DNA of 54,499 nt from Pseudomonadales bacterium (lineage in GTDB: Bacteria > Pseudomonadota > Gammaproteobacteria > Pseudomonadales > Ketobacteraceae): positions 1 to 54,499 of the forward strand of contig NZXG01000020.1 in the NCBI GenBank assembly GCA_002701845.1. The letters run 5' to 3'. Below are positions 26,063-34,428 of this stretch, one piece after another; position 1 is the stretch's first letter, and every line of letters starts with the position of its first letter. Position numbers and translations under genes: made by a program. The notes under the pieces were generated by a model. The model was given only the letters and a program-made list of their open reading frames with translations, ran no database searches and had not been told where the DNA came from.

Positions 26063-26875
26063 ATGAACAAATGGTTCTATCCGCTGATTATCGGTTTGCT
26101 GCTGGTGGCCTGCGCCACCAGTCCCACCGGTCGCAAGCAACTCATGTTGATTCCCCCTGAATCCGCCATCGTGGAATCCAAAACCGCGTACCTGGCCACC
26201 ATGGAGCAATTGGAAGAGGAAAATAAACTGGTGCGGAATCCCCAAACCGTGGAACGCATTCGAACCATTACCGGACGCCTGGTGACCGAAGCGGTGAAAA
26301 TGTACCCCCGTACCCGCGACTGGGAGTGGAGTGTTGCCATTATCGAGGCTCCGGATACCCTCAACGCCTGGTGCATGGCCGGGGGCCGCATGGCCATTTA
26401 CACCGGCATTATTCAGCAGCTCAATCTCACTGACGCGGAGATCGCACAGATTATGGGGCATGAAATCAGCCACGCCCTGGCCAATCACACTGCCGAGCAA
26501 ATGTCCCGGGCCATGGCCATTAACCTGGGGATAACCGCGGCGGGGGCGGCCTCGGATAACAATGCCATCGCTCTCACCGGGGCAGCCCTGGCGGCAAAAC
26601 TCGCGCTGCAACTGCCCAACAGCCGTACTGCGGAATCCGAGGCTGACCGGATTGGCATCGAGCTGGCCACCCGCGCCGGTTACGCGCCGGAAGCCGCGGT
26701 TTCCCTGTGGCAGAAGATGGAGCGGGCCGGCGGTGGTGGCCCCCCGGAATTTCTGAGCACCCATCCCTCGCCCGGAAACCGTCAGCAGACCTTGTCGCAA
26801 CTGGTAGGCAAAATGAAGCAATTAAACCCGAACGCCAGCAAATCTGCTGTTTATCCCGTTGATATCGTGCAATAG
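26063..26875 (+). CDS. M48-family metalloprotease lipoprotein (LoiP/BepA-like)
   Basis: 270 residues from ATG 26063; the in-frame ATG at 26000 is upstream of the signal. Lipoprotein signal with lipobox Leu-Val-Ala-Cys. Zinc motif Gly-His-Glu-Ile-Ser-His-Ala, with a later Glu in Ser-Arg-Thr-Ala-Glu-Ser-Glu-Ala-Asp-Arg-Ile-Gly as the third ligand, and the Ser-Thr-His-Pro-Ser-Pro segment typical of the family. It should be anchored to the outer membrane facing the periplasm, cleaving misfolded envelope proteins. It stands alone between oppositely oriented units. Confidence 0.92.
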   Translation: MNKWFYPLIIGLLLVACATSPTGRKQLMLIPPESAIVESKTAYLATMEQLEEENKLVRNPQTVERIRTITGRLVTEAVKMYPRTRDWEWSVAIIEAPDTLNAWCMAGGRMAIYTGIIQQLNLTDAEIAQIMGHEISHALANHTAEQMSRAMAINLGITAAGAASDNNAIALTGAALAAKLALQLPNSRTAESEADRIGIELATRAGYAPEAAVSLWQKMERAGGGGPPEFLSTHPSPGNRQQTLSQLVGKMKQLNPNASKSAVYPVDIVQ

Positions 26876-27008
26876 AATCAAGCCTAAAATTGCAACCCGC
26901 GGTCAAGACCGGTAGGGTGAATAAGGGATGTTGGCGGGCGATCCCCAACAAACATTCACCGCGGCGCGGACGCAATCGGGTCCGGGCCGCCAATGCAACG
27001 AGGGAGCT

Positions 27009-28232
27009 ATGGAACCGAATCCGGAAAAGGGTTATGTGGCACTGCTGGGCTGGAGTCTGAATGCCGTGGAGGCCGCGGCGGATTTTGATCGGCGCTATAT
27101 CGTAGTGGCGCCGGACTGGGCAGAGGACTACTGCAAACAGCATGATATTCCCTACATGCCCTGGAATTTCGAACGTCTCAACGAGCGCTCCATGGAAATA
27201 GCGGAAAAGCTCAAACAACAGGGGGTGGATGTGGCAATCCCCCTGTACGAAGAAACCGTGGAGTGGGCAGGCGCCATCAATTCTGTGTTGCTGGACAAGC
27301 CGCGATTGCTGGGCCAGTCCATGCTGATGCGGGACAAATCCCTGATGAAGCGCCGGGCCCAGCTGGGCGGTATCCGGGTCGGCATCTTCGAAGAAGCGCA
27401 TGATCGCGATGACGTTATTCGCTTTCTGCGACGGGTGAATCAGACCCTGCTAAAACTGGACGGCGACCCCAACGACCCCATTCACTTCAAGGCTTTCGAC
27501 AAGGCCGGGTGTTTGGGTCACCGGGTGATTCGCACCCCGGATGACGTGGATGCCATCCCGGACGAAGAGTTTCCTGCCCTGATCGAATCCCACCTGGACG
27601 GCTGGGAGTTTGCGGTGGAAGCCTGGATTCACAATGGCGAAATCTGCTTCCTCAACATTTCCGAGTATGTGCGACTGGGTTACTCTGTGCATGTGCCTGC
27701 ATCGCCGGAGCTGGAAAAATACCGTGACCAGATCCGACAGCAGATTGAAAAGCTGATCAAAGTGTTCGACATCGACTTTGGATTCGTACACCCGGAATAC
27801 TTCGTTACCAATGACGGCGAAATGTATTTTGGCGAAGTGGCTTACCGGCCGCCGGGCTTTAAAGTGTTCGAGCTGCTGGAACGGGTGTATGGTTTCAACG
27901 CCTACCAGGCCCTGGAACTGGTGTTTGATCCCAAAACAACGCCCGAAGAGATCAAGGCGTTCTTCCCCCGGGAAATCGTCGACGCCGACGGCTACGCCGG
28001 ATGTTTCGGGGTTTACCCCCGGCGGCGCGTGGTGAGCCGCCTGGAAATCCCGGAAGAGACCGAAGATCACCCCTACTTCGAATCCCATGAGCTGACGCCA
28101 CCGGTGCAGGAAACGGTCACCAAGCGTACGGCCTTTGGCACGCACTGGGGGCTGATTTACTTCCGGGGCGAAGACCCCAAGGAAATGCACCGGCTACTGA
28201 AACGTCAGGAAGAGTTGGATTTCTACGTGTAG
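27009..28232 (+). CDS. ATP-grasp-fold carboxylate ligase of unknown substrate
   Basis: 407 residues from ATG 27009, with an AGGGAG Shine-Dalgarno directly upstream; a longer frame from 26928 is not favoured. ATP-grasp features are visible: a Lys-containing Met-Arg-Asp-Lys-Ser-Leu-Met-Lys-Arg segment, the flexible Phe-Lys-Ala-Phe-Asp-Lys-Ala-Gly-Cys loop, Glu-Ser-His-Leu-Asp-Gly-x-Glu-Phe-Ala-Val-Glu, and the metal-binding Gly-Glu-Met-Tyr-Phe-Gly-Glu-Val-Ala-Tyr-Arg-Pro-Pro-Gly. It likely makes an acylphosphate and couples a carboxylate to an amine or thiol. Cytoplasmic. It is 41 bases upstream of the large unknown gene, same strand, so probably cotranscribed. Confidence 0.85.
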   Translation: MEPNPEKGYVALLGWSLNAVEAAADFDRRYIVVAPDWAEDYCKQHDIPYMPWNFERLNERSMEIAEKLKQQGVDVAIPLYEETVEWAGAINSVLLDKPRLLGQSMLMRDKSLMKRRAQLGGIRVGIFEEAHDRDDVIRFLRRVNQTLLKLDGDPNDPIHFKAFDKAGCLGHRVIRTPDDVDAIPDEEFPALIESHLDGWEFAVEAWIHNGEICFLNISEYVRLGYSVHVPASPELEKYRDQIRQQIEKLIKVFDIDFGFVHPEYFVTNDGEMYFGEVAYRPPGFKVFELLERVYGFNAYQALELVFDPKTTPEEIKAFFPREIVDADGYAGCFGVYPRRRVVSRLEIPEETEDHPYFESHELTPPVQETVTKRTAFGTHWGLIYFRGEDPKEMHRLLKRQEELDFYV

Positions 28233-28273
28233 TACACTAGATTCAAATCATTACGGACGAATCCAAAAAATCG

Positions 28274-30307
28274 ATGTCGGATTCCGAATCATTGCTAGAA
28301 GAAAAGCGGGCCCGCCTGTGCCAGCACCTGGACGCCAGTGTTGAGCGGCTGGCGGCTGCCCGTGATTTCGCCAAACCGGCAAAACTGAGCCCGGTGTTGG
28401 ATAATGCCCGGCGCCTGCTGCTGGCCGGCGGTGCCGCCGAGCTGGAACAGCGGGCACCCGCCCTGGAGCAGGCCGGGGTATTCGCCGGTACCGACTGGGC
28501 CTACCCCCAGATTCTGCTGCCGGCCCTGACCTGTCACGCGCTGACCAGTCCGGACAGTACCGTGGTGGTGATTGAGTCCCTGAGCGAGCTGCGCCTACTG
28601 GCAGTGGCCCTGGGCGATTACAAGCACGAGTTGATTTCCGCAGAACAGGCGCACCACTACCTGACCCAGGTACTGGCCATGAACCTGGCCATGCTGTTCT
28701 CGCCCCCCAGCGAGGCCGAGCGCACCCTGCAGGGGCGCCTGGCCCAGGTGCCGCGGGCGCTGCTGCAACATCTGGCCGAGCGTATCGGCTACGAACACAT
28801 TATCGACAAGCTGATTGCCGAGATCTGGCGCATCCTGCGCCAGCGGCCGGTGCAGGTGGATGCGGTGAAACAGATGATCACCCAGATCGCCATCTGCCGC
28901 GGCTCCGCCAACTTCAGCGTCAATGGCGACGGTGGCGGCGAGACCCTGATGCAGGGCACTGAGCGCCTGGTCAGCAGTCTCTACGGCCCCACTCAATTGT
29001 GCCGGGAAGACCCCGGCGTTCAGGTGTACCTGGAGCGCCTGGGCAATGTGGACAGCAGTGCACTGCAGTCCGAGGCCTATGGTTTTGCCCGGGCCATGCA
29101 CGATACCGGTTTGGTATCCCCCTATCACGCGGTATTCGTACGCTTTATCTGTGAACACCACGCCCATTTGCTGGTGGATGCCCTGGGGCTCTCCGGCACC
29201 GGTCGCGACTGTCTGTTGTGTTATCACGACCTGGTGATGGCCCTGGTGCAACACGCCATTACCGCGGATACCCCCCAGGCAGTGTTCGGACTGACCCTGC
29301 TGCTGGAGCGCGGTATCCTCTATCAGCCGGCGGTGGCGCCGTCGCTCTGGCGGCAAATCGGACTGCCGCTGTCGGAGTGGTCAAGCCAGCGCCTGAGCAC
29401 GGTATTTGGTAATGCGGTGCCACCCCGCACCCGCCTGCTGGAAGGGGTGGTGCTGGTGCTGGGCCTGCCCCTGGGGATTGGCCAGGGTAACAACCCCACC
29501 TGCCAGTCCGCCCGGGCTATTTCCATCTGGTCTTACATCGATCCGGATTTCCTGTTGCAGCTGATTACCTGCGCGGCCCGGGACGATGAAATTGTCATGC
29601 ATTTTGAAGGGCAACCCATCAGCTCCAGCCCGGTACTGACCAACGCGCTGCAGCCCCTGCCGGTGGACCTGGATCCAGTGTCCATCGTCCTGGTGCCGCA
29701 CCTGGATTATATCTACAACGAGATGGGCCGCCTGTGCCTGGGGCGGGAAGGCGATCCTCATCGCTGGATCAACCCGGAGTTTCATGGCTGGCGGGTGGGC
29801 CGGGGCTTTCGCATCAATGTGGATGTTGGCACCGGCACCATTGTGGATATCGAGGATTTCATCCGGCACTTTTACGCTTACTATCACCCCTATTTCAATG
29901 GCAACCAGCCACTGATCCATCCCCAGCCGGCGGGTTTGGCGGTGACCGACAGTGCCGCCCGTTTTATCGGCTGGCACGCCATCACCATTCAGCGCGCCGC
30001 CCTGGATCCCAAGGGCGTCATGCGGGTGTACTTTTTCAATCCCAACAATGACAGCGGTCAGGACTGGGGGGATGGGGTGGTAGTGAGCACAGCCAACAAC
30101 GGCGAACAGTTTGGCGAGTCCTCACTGGAGTTCGAGCAGTTCGCCTCCCGCATTTACATCTTCCATTACGACACTCAGGAGCGCGGCGAGCCGGCCCAGG
30201 TCAGCGCCGACGCCGTGGAGCGTATCAAAGCTTACATCAGCCGCAGCTGGGGCCAGGACCGGGGCCTGGGCGAAGCCCACCCGGCACCCCGGGTGGGCGA
30301 AGCCTAA
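28274..30307 (+). CDS. Large protein with papain-like Q/C/H/N residues, unknown function
   Basis: 677 residues, no signal peptide; family not recognised. Residues about 400-420 read Gly-Gln-Gly-Asn-Asn-Pro-Thr-Cys-Gln-Ser-Ala-Arg-Ala. Here Gln404 lies six positions before Cys410, the spacing of the oxyanion Gln and nucleophile Cys in papain-fold peptidases. Later come Gly-Trp-His568-Ala-Ile-Thr and Phe-Asn589-Pro-Asn-Asn-Asp, in the order of the catalytic His and Asn. This pattern is inference from spacing and context, not a search result. The N-terminal 380 residues are helical. Next to an ATP-grasp ligase, it could be a cysteine peptidase, amidase or acyltransferase. The end of the gene carries a strong GC hairpin. 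Confidence 0.72.
   Translation: MSDSESLLEEKRARLCQHLDASVERLAAARDFAKPAKLSPVLDNARRLLLAGGAAELEQRAPALEQAGVFAGTDWAYPQILLPALTCHALTSPDSTVVVIESLSELRLLAVALGDYKHELISAEQAHHYLTQVLAMNLAMLFSPPSEAERTLQGRLAQVPRALLQHLAERIGYEHIIDKLIAEIWRILRQRPVQVDAVKQMITQIAICRGSANFSVNGDGGGETLMQGTERLVSSLYGPTQLCREDPGVQVYLERLGNVDSSALQSEAYGFARAMHDTGLVSPYHAVFVRFICEHHAHLLVDALGLSGTGRDCLLCYHDLVMALVQHAITADTPQAVFGLTLLLERGILYQPAVAPSLWRQIGLPLSEWSSQRLSTVFGNAVPPRTRLLEGVVLVLGLPLGIGQGNNPTCQSARAISIWSYIDPDFLLQLITCAARDDEIVMHFEGQPISSSPVLTNALQPLPVDLDPVSIVLVPHLDYIYNEMGRLCLGREGDPHRWINPEFHGWRVGRGFRINVDVGTGTIVDIEDFIRHFYAYYHPYFNGNQPLIHPQPAGLAVTDSAARFIGWHAITIQRAALDPKGVMRVYFFNPNNDSGQDWGDGVVVSTANNGEQFGESSLEFEQFASRIYIFHYDTQERGEPAQVSADAVERIKAYISRSWGQDRGLGEAHPAPRVGEA
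30275..30298 (+). other. Strong GC hairpin at the 3' end of the papain-like gene
   Basis: Perfect 10-bp stem, GCCCACCCGG and CCGGGTGGGC, around a CACC loop, inside the last codons. It ends nine bases before the end of the gene. No T-tract follows, so it is not a classical terminator. It may block RNase or slow the end of transcription, or simply be coding. Confidence 0.5.
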
Positions 30308-30345
30308 GACCGGCAATAAAAACCCGGGGGCCGGCAACAGTGCTG

Positions 30346-31266
30346 TCAGGGCTCAGCCTGCACACCCTCCCGCAGGTGGAAATAGGCGTCATTGATCAGC
30401 ATGTCGTACACGCCCGCTATATTTTCCGGCAGCCACTCCTGATACATGCGCAGGCCGCTGTACTTGGGAAACCGCAGTTCCCGTTGCAGGTCCGCCAGAG
30501 TTTTGCCCGCCAGCATACCGCCCCGCACCCCGGCGTATTAGGCCTCCATGTAACCCAGATAGAACTTAACGTCCTCCCAGGTACCCACGTCACCGTGACC
30601 ACCTACAAAGACATCAAACCGCGGCTGCGCCAACAAAGCCCGGGTGGAACGGATGACGCCATGGACGTCGTAACCCTGAAAGTTGCGATAAGGCATCCGC
30701 CCCACCAGCACCCAGTCCACCACAAACATTACATTGGCGGGCATAAAGCGCATACTGACGGAACCGCGCCCGTTGTTAGGCCCGTAGTACTGCAACTGCA
30801 CCGACGATTCACCCAGCGTAACGGTCAGCTGATCGGCAAACCTGACTTCCGGCCGGGCGGTGGGCAGACGCGTCCACGCCATGTCTTCGGCGGCGCGTAC
30901 ATGGGCGATGACAGTGACGGCCGGACCATCCAGCACCTCCCCCCCCAGAGCATGGTCAGGATGGCTGTGACTGTAGGCCAGGTAACGAACAGGGGCATCG
31001 AAGCGCGCCTGCAACTGCGACTTGAGCCAGCGGGCCGCTGCAGGGTTGATGGGGTCGGCCACGAAGATACCGGCGTCAGTGACCATAAACACCGAGCGAT
31101 AGTGACCCGCCAGCACCCGGTAAACATTGCCTTTCACCGGCTCAATACTGAATGGCTTATCTTCTTCCGCCCTTACAGAGCAGCCGGCCAACAGCAGGAC
31201 TGCGGCTGCCAGCCAGCTCAGCAGCGGCAGTTTCAGGTCAGCCCAGCGCGGCCAGGGCGGCGTCAT
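30346..31266 (-). pseudogene. Metallo-beta-lactamase-fold lipoprotein with in-frame stop
   Basis: The frame from an ATG at 31266 begins with a lipoprotein signal (lipobox Leu-Ala-Gly-Cys) and has the HxHxDH motif Ser-His-Ser-His-Pro-Asp-His-Ala-Leu-Gly-Gly, a later Gly-His-Gly-Asp-Val-Gly, and otherwise a full MBL fold. A TAA at 30538-30540 stops it after Tyr-Met-Glu-Ala. The same frame goes on for another 63 residues (Gly-Val-Arg-Gly-Gly-Met-Leu-Ala-Gly-Lys) ending at 30346. This tail is the helical C-terminus usually found in such proteins. A single substitution, for example CAA to TAA, would explain it. The protein may be truncated but stable. Its start overlaps the end of tpx by 29 bases. 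Confidence 0.78.
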
Positions 31267-31735
31267 AATTCGGCTCATCACCCAGTTCCGGCACCTGTTC
31301 GGTGTGCAGTACTTTGCCGCTTTCATCCACCACCACCACGGCGCGGGACAATAGACCGTGCAACGGCCCATCCTTGAAAGTCACGCCGTAATCCTGGCCA
31401 AAGCCGGAACGAAAACTGGAAGCCACCTTCACGTTGTCGATACCCTCGGCACCACAGAACCGGGTCAAAGCGAACGGCAGATCCGCCGACACGCAAACCA
31501 CCTCGGTGTTGTCCAGCGCCGCCGCCTTCTTGTTAAAGGCGCGGACCGAATTGGCGCAAGTGGGAGTATCAATGGAGGGAAAAATATTGAGAATAAAACG
31601 TTTGCCCGCCAGGGCCTCGGAGGTCAGCTCGGACATGTCCCCCTGCACCAGATTGAATGCCGGCGCCTTGCTGCCCGTTTCCGGCAGCTCACCGACAGTT
31701 TCAAAAGTGCTGCCCTTCATGCTCACTGTGGCCAT
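31238..31735 (-). CDS. tpx: Thiol peroxidase (Tpx-type peroxiredoxin)
   Basis: Reduces hydrogen and alkyl peroxides with thioredoxin. 165 residues from ATG 31735, GAAGGAA eight bases upstream; a longer frame to 31873 is not homologous. The peroxidatic Cys is in Asp-Thr-Pro-Thr-Cys-Ala-Asn-Ser-Val-Arg, the resolving Cys in Arg-Phe-Cys-Gly-Ala-Glu-Gly, with family ends Gly-Leu-Leu-Ser-Arg-Ala-Val-Val-Val-Val-Asp. The Tpx class is the usual two-Cys one. It overlaps the start of the MBL gene downstream, so the two may be one transcript. Confidence 0.95.
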   Translation of the reverse strand: MATVSMKGSTFETVGELPETGSKAPAFNLVQGDMSELTSEALAGKRFILNIFPSIDTPTCANSVRAFNKKAAALDNTEVVCVSADLPFALTRFCGAEGIDNVKVASSFRSGFGQDYGVTFKDGPLHGLLSRAVVVVDESGKVLHTEQVPELGDEPNYDAALAALG

Positions 31736-31871
31736 GACAAATTCCTTCTTCAGTTGGTAATAAACGGTTCCCGGCAAGAGAGAAACCCTTGCCAACGGTT
31801 CCCCGACATTAAAGAAGTTTGCGGCAAATTGAAATAGCCAGGAGGTGTTGCCTGAGAAAAGCTTTCGACGC

Positions 31872-31902
31872 AAAAAAGCCCTGCGCTATACAGGGCTTTT
31901 TT
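31872..31902 (-). terminator. Intrinsic terminator after the PEP-CTERM gene
   Basis: AAAAAAGCCCTG and CAGGGCTTTTTT surround a seven-base loop, with an A/T run on each side, so it can work in both directions. It lies 24 bases after the minus-strand PEP-CTERM stop and separates that gene from tpx. Confidence 0.92.
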
Positions 31903-31925
31903 CGCTTCAATGGATCGGTGTGCCG

Positions 31926-32918
31926 TTAGCCCCGGCCTTTACGTCGCTGCCAGCCCAGACCCGCCAGGCCCAAACCCAGCAGCAGCAGCGTGGCCGGCTC
32001 GGACACCGCCACCGGGCCGCTGTAATCCTCCACCAGTTCGATCAGAATCGAGCCGTCGCCCGTGCCCAGGCCTGCCAGGGCATAGGCATCCATTCCGGAA
32101 AAGAAGGAGCCGCCGCCGCCGGCCACCCGACCACCGTCGCCCCCGGAGTAGCCACCGCCACCGCCGCCGCCATAACAACCACCGGCGCCACCGCCGCCAA
32201 AGCCGCCCTCGGCTGCGCCGCAGGTGCCTGTACCACCCAGCATGCCGTTCAGCCAAGCGGTGCCCCCCTGATCCGAGGGATCGTCATCAGCGCCGTCACC
32301 GTAAAAGCCGGCCCCGCCGGAACCCCAGCTACTGGAGGAGACATCGCCACCCAGACCCAGGTCAGTGGTCTTTTCCACCCCGCCACCCACGGGGCTGGAA
32401 CCGCTGGCGCTGGTGCCGTACCGGGTAGCACTGGCATCATTGCCATTCTGGCTCACAGAGGTACGCGTACCACCGCCGCCACCGGCCACCAGCAACGGGC
32501 TATTGACGCTGTTCACCACGAACGAGCCGCCACCACCGCCACCTTCAGTCCCCTTGGTGCCCACACCCTGCTGGCCCACCAGGAGCTGCAGCATGGTGCC
32601 GGCACTGAAGTCGAAGGTACCGAATACCAGAGCCCCTAAACCGCCGTCATAACCGGCCTGCCCGGAAAAGCCCTGGGCCCCCACGGCGGTAATGGAATAG
32701 CGCCCGGTGGTGGGTACGGTCCAGCTCTGGATGCCCTGATTGACGGTGACCATGCCCTCCAGGGAGGTGCCGCTATAAGTGGCGTCACACATGGCCTGAG
32801 TGCCACCGGTCGCGCCACTGGCGCCGCAGGTGGTGAAGTCGTAATCAATAATGCCCGCCTGGGCCAGAGTGCCGGCGCCCAACAGAAGCGCGGCGACAAT
32901 AGAGTGCAATGGTTTCAT
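31926..32918 (-). CDS. Glycine-rich PEP-CTERM surface protein
   Basis: 330 residues. N-terminal signal peptide ending at Ala-Gln-Ala. The middle is strongly glycine-rich, with long Gly runs mixed with Ser/Asn and a few Cys, resembling the ALK/LTK-type glycine-rich domain. The C-terminus has Ser-Glu-Pro-Ala-Thr, a hydrophobic Leu/Gly helix and a Arg-Arg-Lys tail: the PEP-CTERM sorting signal, recognised by an exosortase that must lie elsewhere in the genome. The expected destination is the cell surface or matrix. A sigma-54-like promoter lies just upstream, and a bidirectional terminator follows. Confidence 0.9.
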   Translation of the reverse strand: MKPLHSIVAALLLGAGTLAQAGIIDYDFTTCGASGATGGTQAMCDATYSGTSLEGMVTVNQGIQSWTVPTTGRYSITAVGAQGFSGQAGYDGGLGALVFGTFDFSAGTMLQLLVGQQGVGTKGTEGGGGGGSFVVNSVNSPLLVAGGGGGTRTSVSQNGNDASATRYGTSASGSSPVGGGVEKTTDLGLGGDVSSSSWGSGGAGFYGDGADDDPSDQGGTAWLNGMLGGTGTCGAAEGGFGGGGAGGCYGGGGGGGYSGGDGGRVAGGGGSFFSGMDAYALAGLGTGDGSILIELVEDYSGPVAVSEPATLLLLGLGLAGLGWQRRKGRG

Positions 32919-32955
32919 GGCTAACCTCTTGGTGAGTCCAGCTGTTCAAATATTA

Positions 32956-32972
32956 GGCAAAACTCAGGCCGG
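32956..32972 (-). promoter_or_regulatory. Candidate sigma-54 (-24/-12) promoter of the PEP-CTERM gene
   Basis: Read on the minus strand, CGGCCTGAGTTTTGCC has GG-N10-GC with the -12 part TTGC intact and several positions of the TGGCAC-type -24 element matching. The -12 GC lies about 39 bases from the ATG, giving a plausible short 5' leader with GAGG before the start. PEP-CTERM genes are known to be RpoN-dependent with PrsK/PrsR in some lineages; applying that here is inference. Confidence 0.45.
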
Positions 32973-33182
32973 TATGTTTTTTGCTCAGAACATCAGATAG
33001 TTGACGCCGGCCTTCTCCACCGACCATCTCCAAGATGTAAAGAAAGCCGACACTGGGACGGGCAAGGCTGTCTCACCGCTTGTTTCTTTCTGTAACTCCG
33101 TCTGGCACCGTCTCCCACGATCCCATAGGCTTGAAACCTTACCCGCCAACGACAACCCACACTCCGATGGATGAGGCCGCCT

Positions 33183-33983
33183 ATGTGGTTACGTGCCAGT
33201 TGCGAAATGCATTTTGAAATGGCATTACCCTCCCCCTTTATTCTGATGCTGCGCCCCCGTAGCGGCGCTCAACAATGGATTGCCCGGGAAGAATACCGGC
33301 TGCAGCCGATGGTGCCGGTGATGGAGTTCACCGACGATTACGGTAACCTGTGCCAGCGGCTTACGGCGCCAGTGGGCGAGTTTTCCATTTACACCATGGC
33401 AGAGGTGGCGATTCAGGAAGCGTTGGACATCGCGCCCGGTGCGCCTTTCGTGGAGGCCCAGAATCTGCCGGACCATGTTCTGGTGTATTTGTTACCCAGC
33501 CGCTATTGCGAAGCCGACCGCTTCGGTGACATGGCACTGGACATCACGCAGGGTTGCCTGTTGGGCTACGACCAGATCCAGACCATTGAGGAATGGGTAC
33601 GCCAGCATATTGATTACCAGCCCGGCACCAGCACTACTCCAATCTCTGCAGTGGAAGTGAATCAACGGCAGTTCGGTGTGTGTCGGGATCTGGCGCACAT
33701 GGGCATCGCCCTGTGTCGGGCCCTGGCCATCCCGGCGCGGATGGTGGTGGGCTATCTGCATCAACTCCACCCCATGGACTTACATGCCTGGTTCGAAGCC
33801 TACGTGGGCGGACGCTGGTATACGTTTGATGCCACCCAAAGGCAAAAACGTTCCGGTTACATCAGCATTGGCTACGGCCGGGACGCGGCGGATGTCTCTA
33901 TTTACACTCAATTCGGCCCAGCAGTATTGCCGGTTTGGCAACAGGTACAGGTGGAGAGAATCCCGGGGCCGGAAAATCGCTGA
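33183..33983 (+). CDS. Transglutaminase-like cysteine protease
   Basis: 266 residues from ATG 33183, with GAGG six bases upstream; ATG 33171 is an alternative. The catalytic triad fits: Cys167, in Phe-Gly-Val-Cys-Arg-Asp-Leu-Ala-His; His201, in Met-Asp-Leu-His-Ala-Trp-Phe-Glu-Ala; and Asp216, in Thr-Phe-Asp-Ala-Thr. An N-terminal bacterial transglutaminase-like domain precedes it. No signal peptide, so cytoplasmic. The function of this family is unclear; members may cleave or transfer amide groups. Confidence 0.9.
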   Translation: MWLRASCEMHFEMALPSPFILMLRPRSGAQQWIAREEYRLQPMVPVMEFTDDYGNLCQRLTAPVGEFSIYTMAEVAIQEALDIAPGAPFVEAQNLPDHVLVYLLPSRYCEADRFGDMALDITQGCLLGYDQIQTIEEWVRQHIDYQPGTSTTPISAVEVNQRQFGVCRDLAHMGIALCRALAIPARMVVGYLHQLHPMDLHAWFEAYVGGRWYTFDATQRQKRSGYISIGYGRDAADVSIYTQFGPAVLPVWQQVQVERIPGPENR

Positions 33984-34355
33984 AGGGTACACCGGTGCCA
34001 ATCCCACCTGAGCGCCGATCACCCGACTGAACGCAGTAAAGCGCCTCCTGTACAGCTAACAGAAGTTACAAAAAAAACCTTTTTGCTCATTATTGCCTTG
34101 TCGCTCGGCTAGGCCACTGCCGCCGCGGGGCTGATGTTTTTATCAAGCTGTTGCATTACCCCCAAGGGGCCATTTCCCCAGCGCAAAAAGGCCACTGGGC
34201 GGGCCACCCAATTTACTATCCGCTTGTCACGCTATAACATGACGCTTGAGTCACGAACGGGTATGTGGCCTTCACCATCACCCGAAGCAGATCAACCGAT
34301 AACAACATAATTACTCAATCCTTTTTATAACATAACAACAAAAGAGACTGTCACC
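33984..34355. other. Intergenic region upstream of lipoprotein hydrolases
   Basis: About 370 bases with no gene-like ORF. It is AT-richer than average near 34290-34355 and holds the promoter of the following hydrolase genes. I see no convincing operator. A short TTTTTT-containing run near 34070-34090 after GTTACAAAAAAAACC is not preceded by a stable stem. Confidence 0.5.
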
Positions 34356-34428
34356 ATGTTTACCACGAAGGATCGCGTGCAACCTGTAAACACATCACGC
34401 CCCGGGAAACCGATATTCCTCCCGCCCC

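Noticed and set aside
30275-30298. Rho-independent terminator
   Set aside because: The stem is strong but no T-tract follows and it lies in coding sequence; kept only as a hairpin.
32090-32560. Repeat-like stretch considered as a CRISPR or satellite
   Set aside because: The repeats are irregular and follow codon frames for Gly runs; there are no spacers.
31845-32639. Plus-strand ORF of 264 codons with Thr/Ala-rich composition
   Set aside because: Reverse-complement shadow of the Gly-rich PEP-CTERM gene; the repetitive look comes from Gly codon runs.
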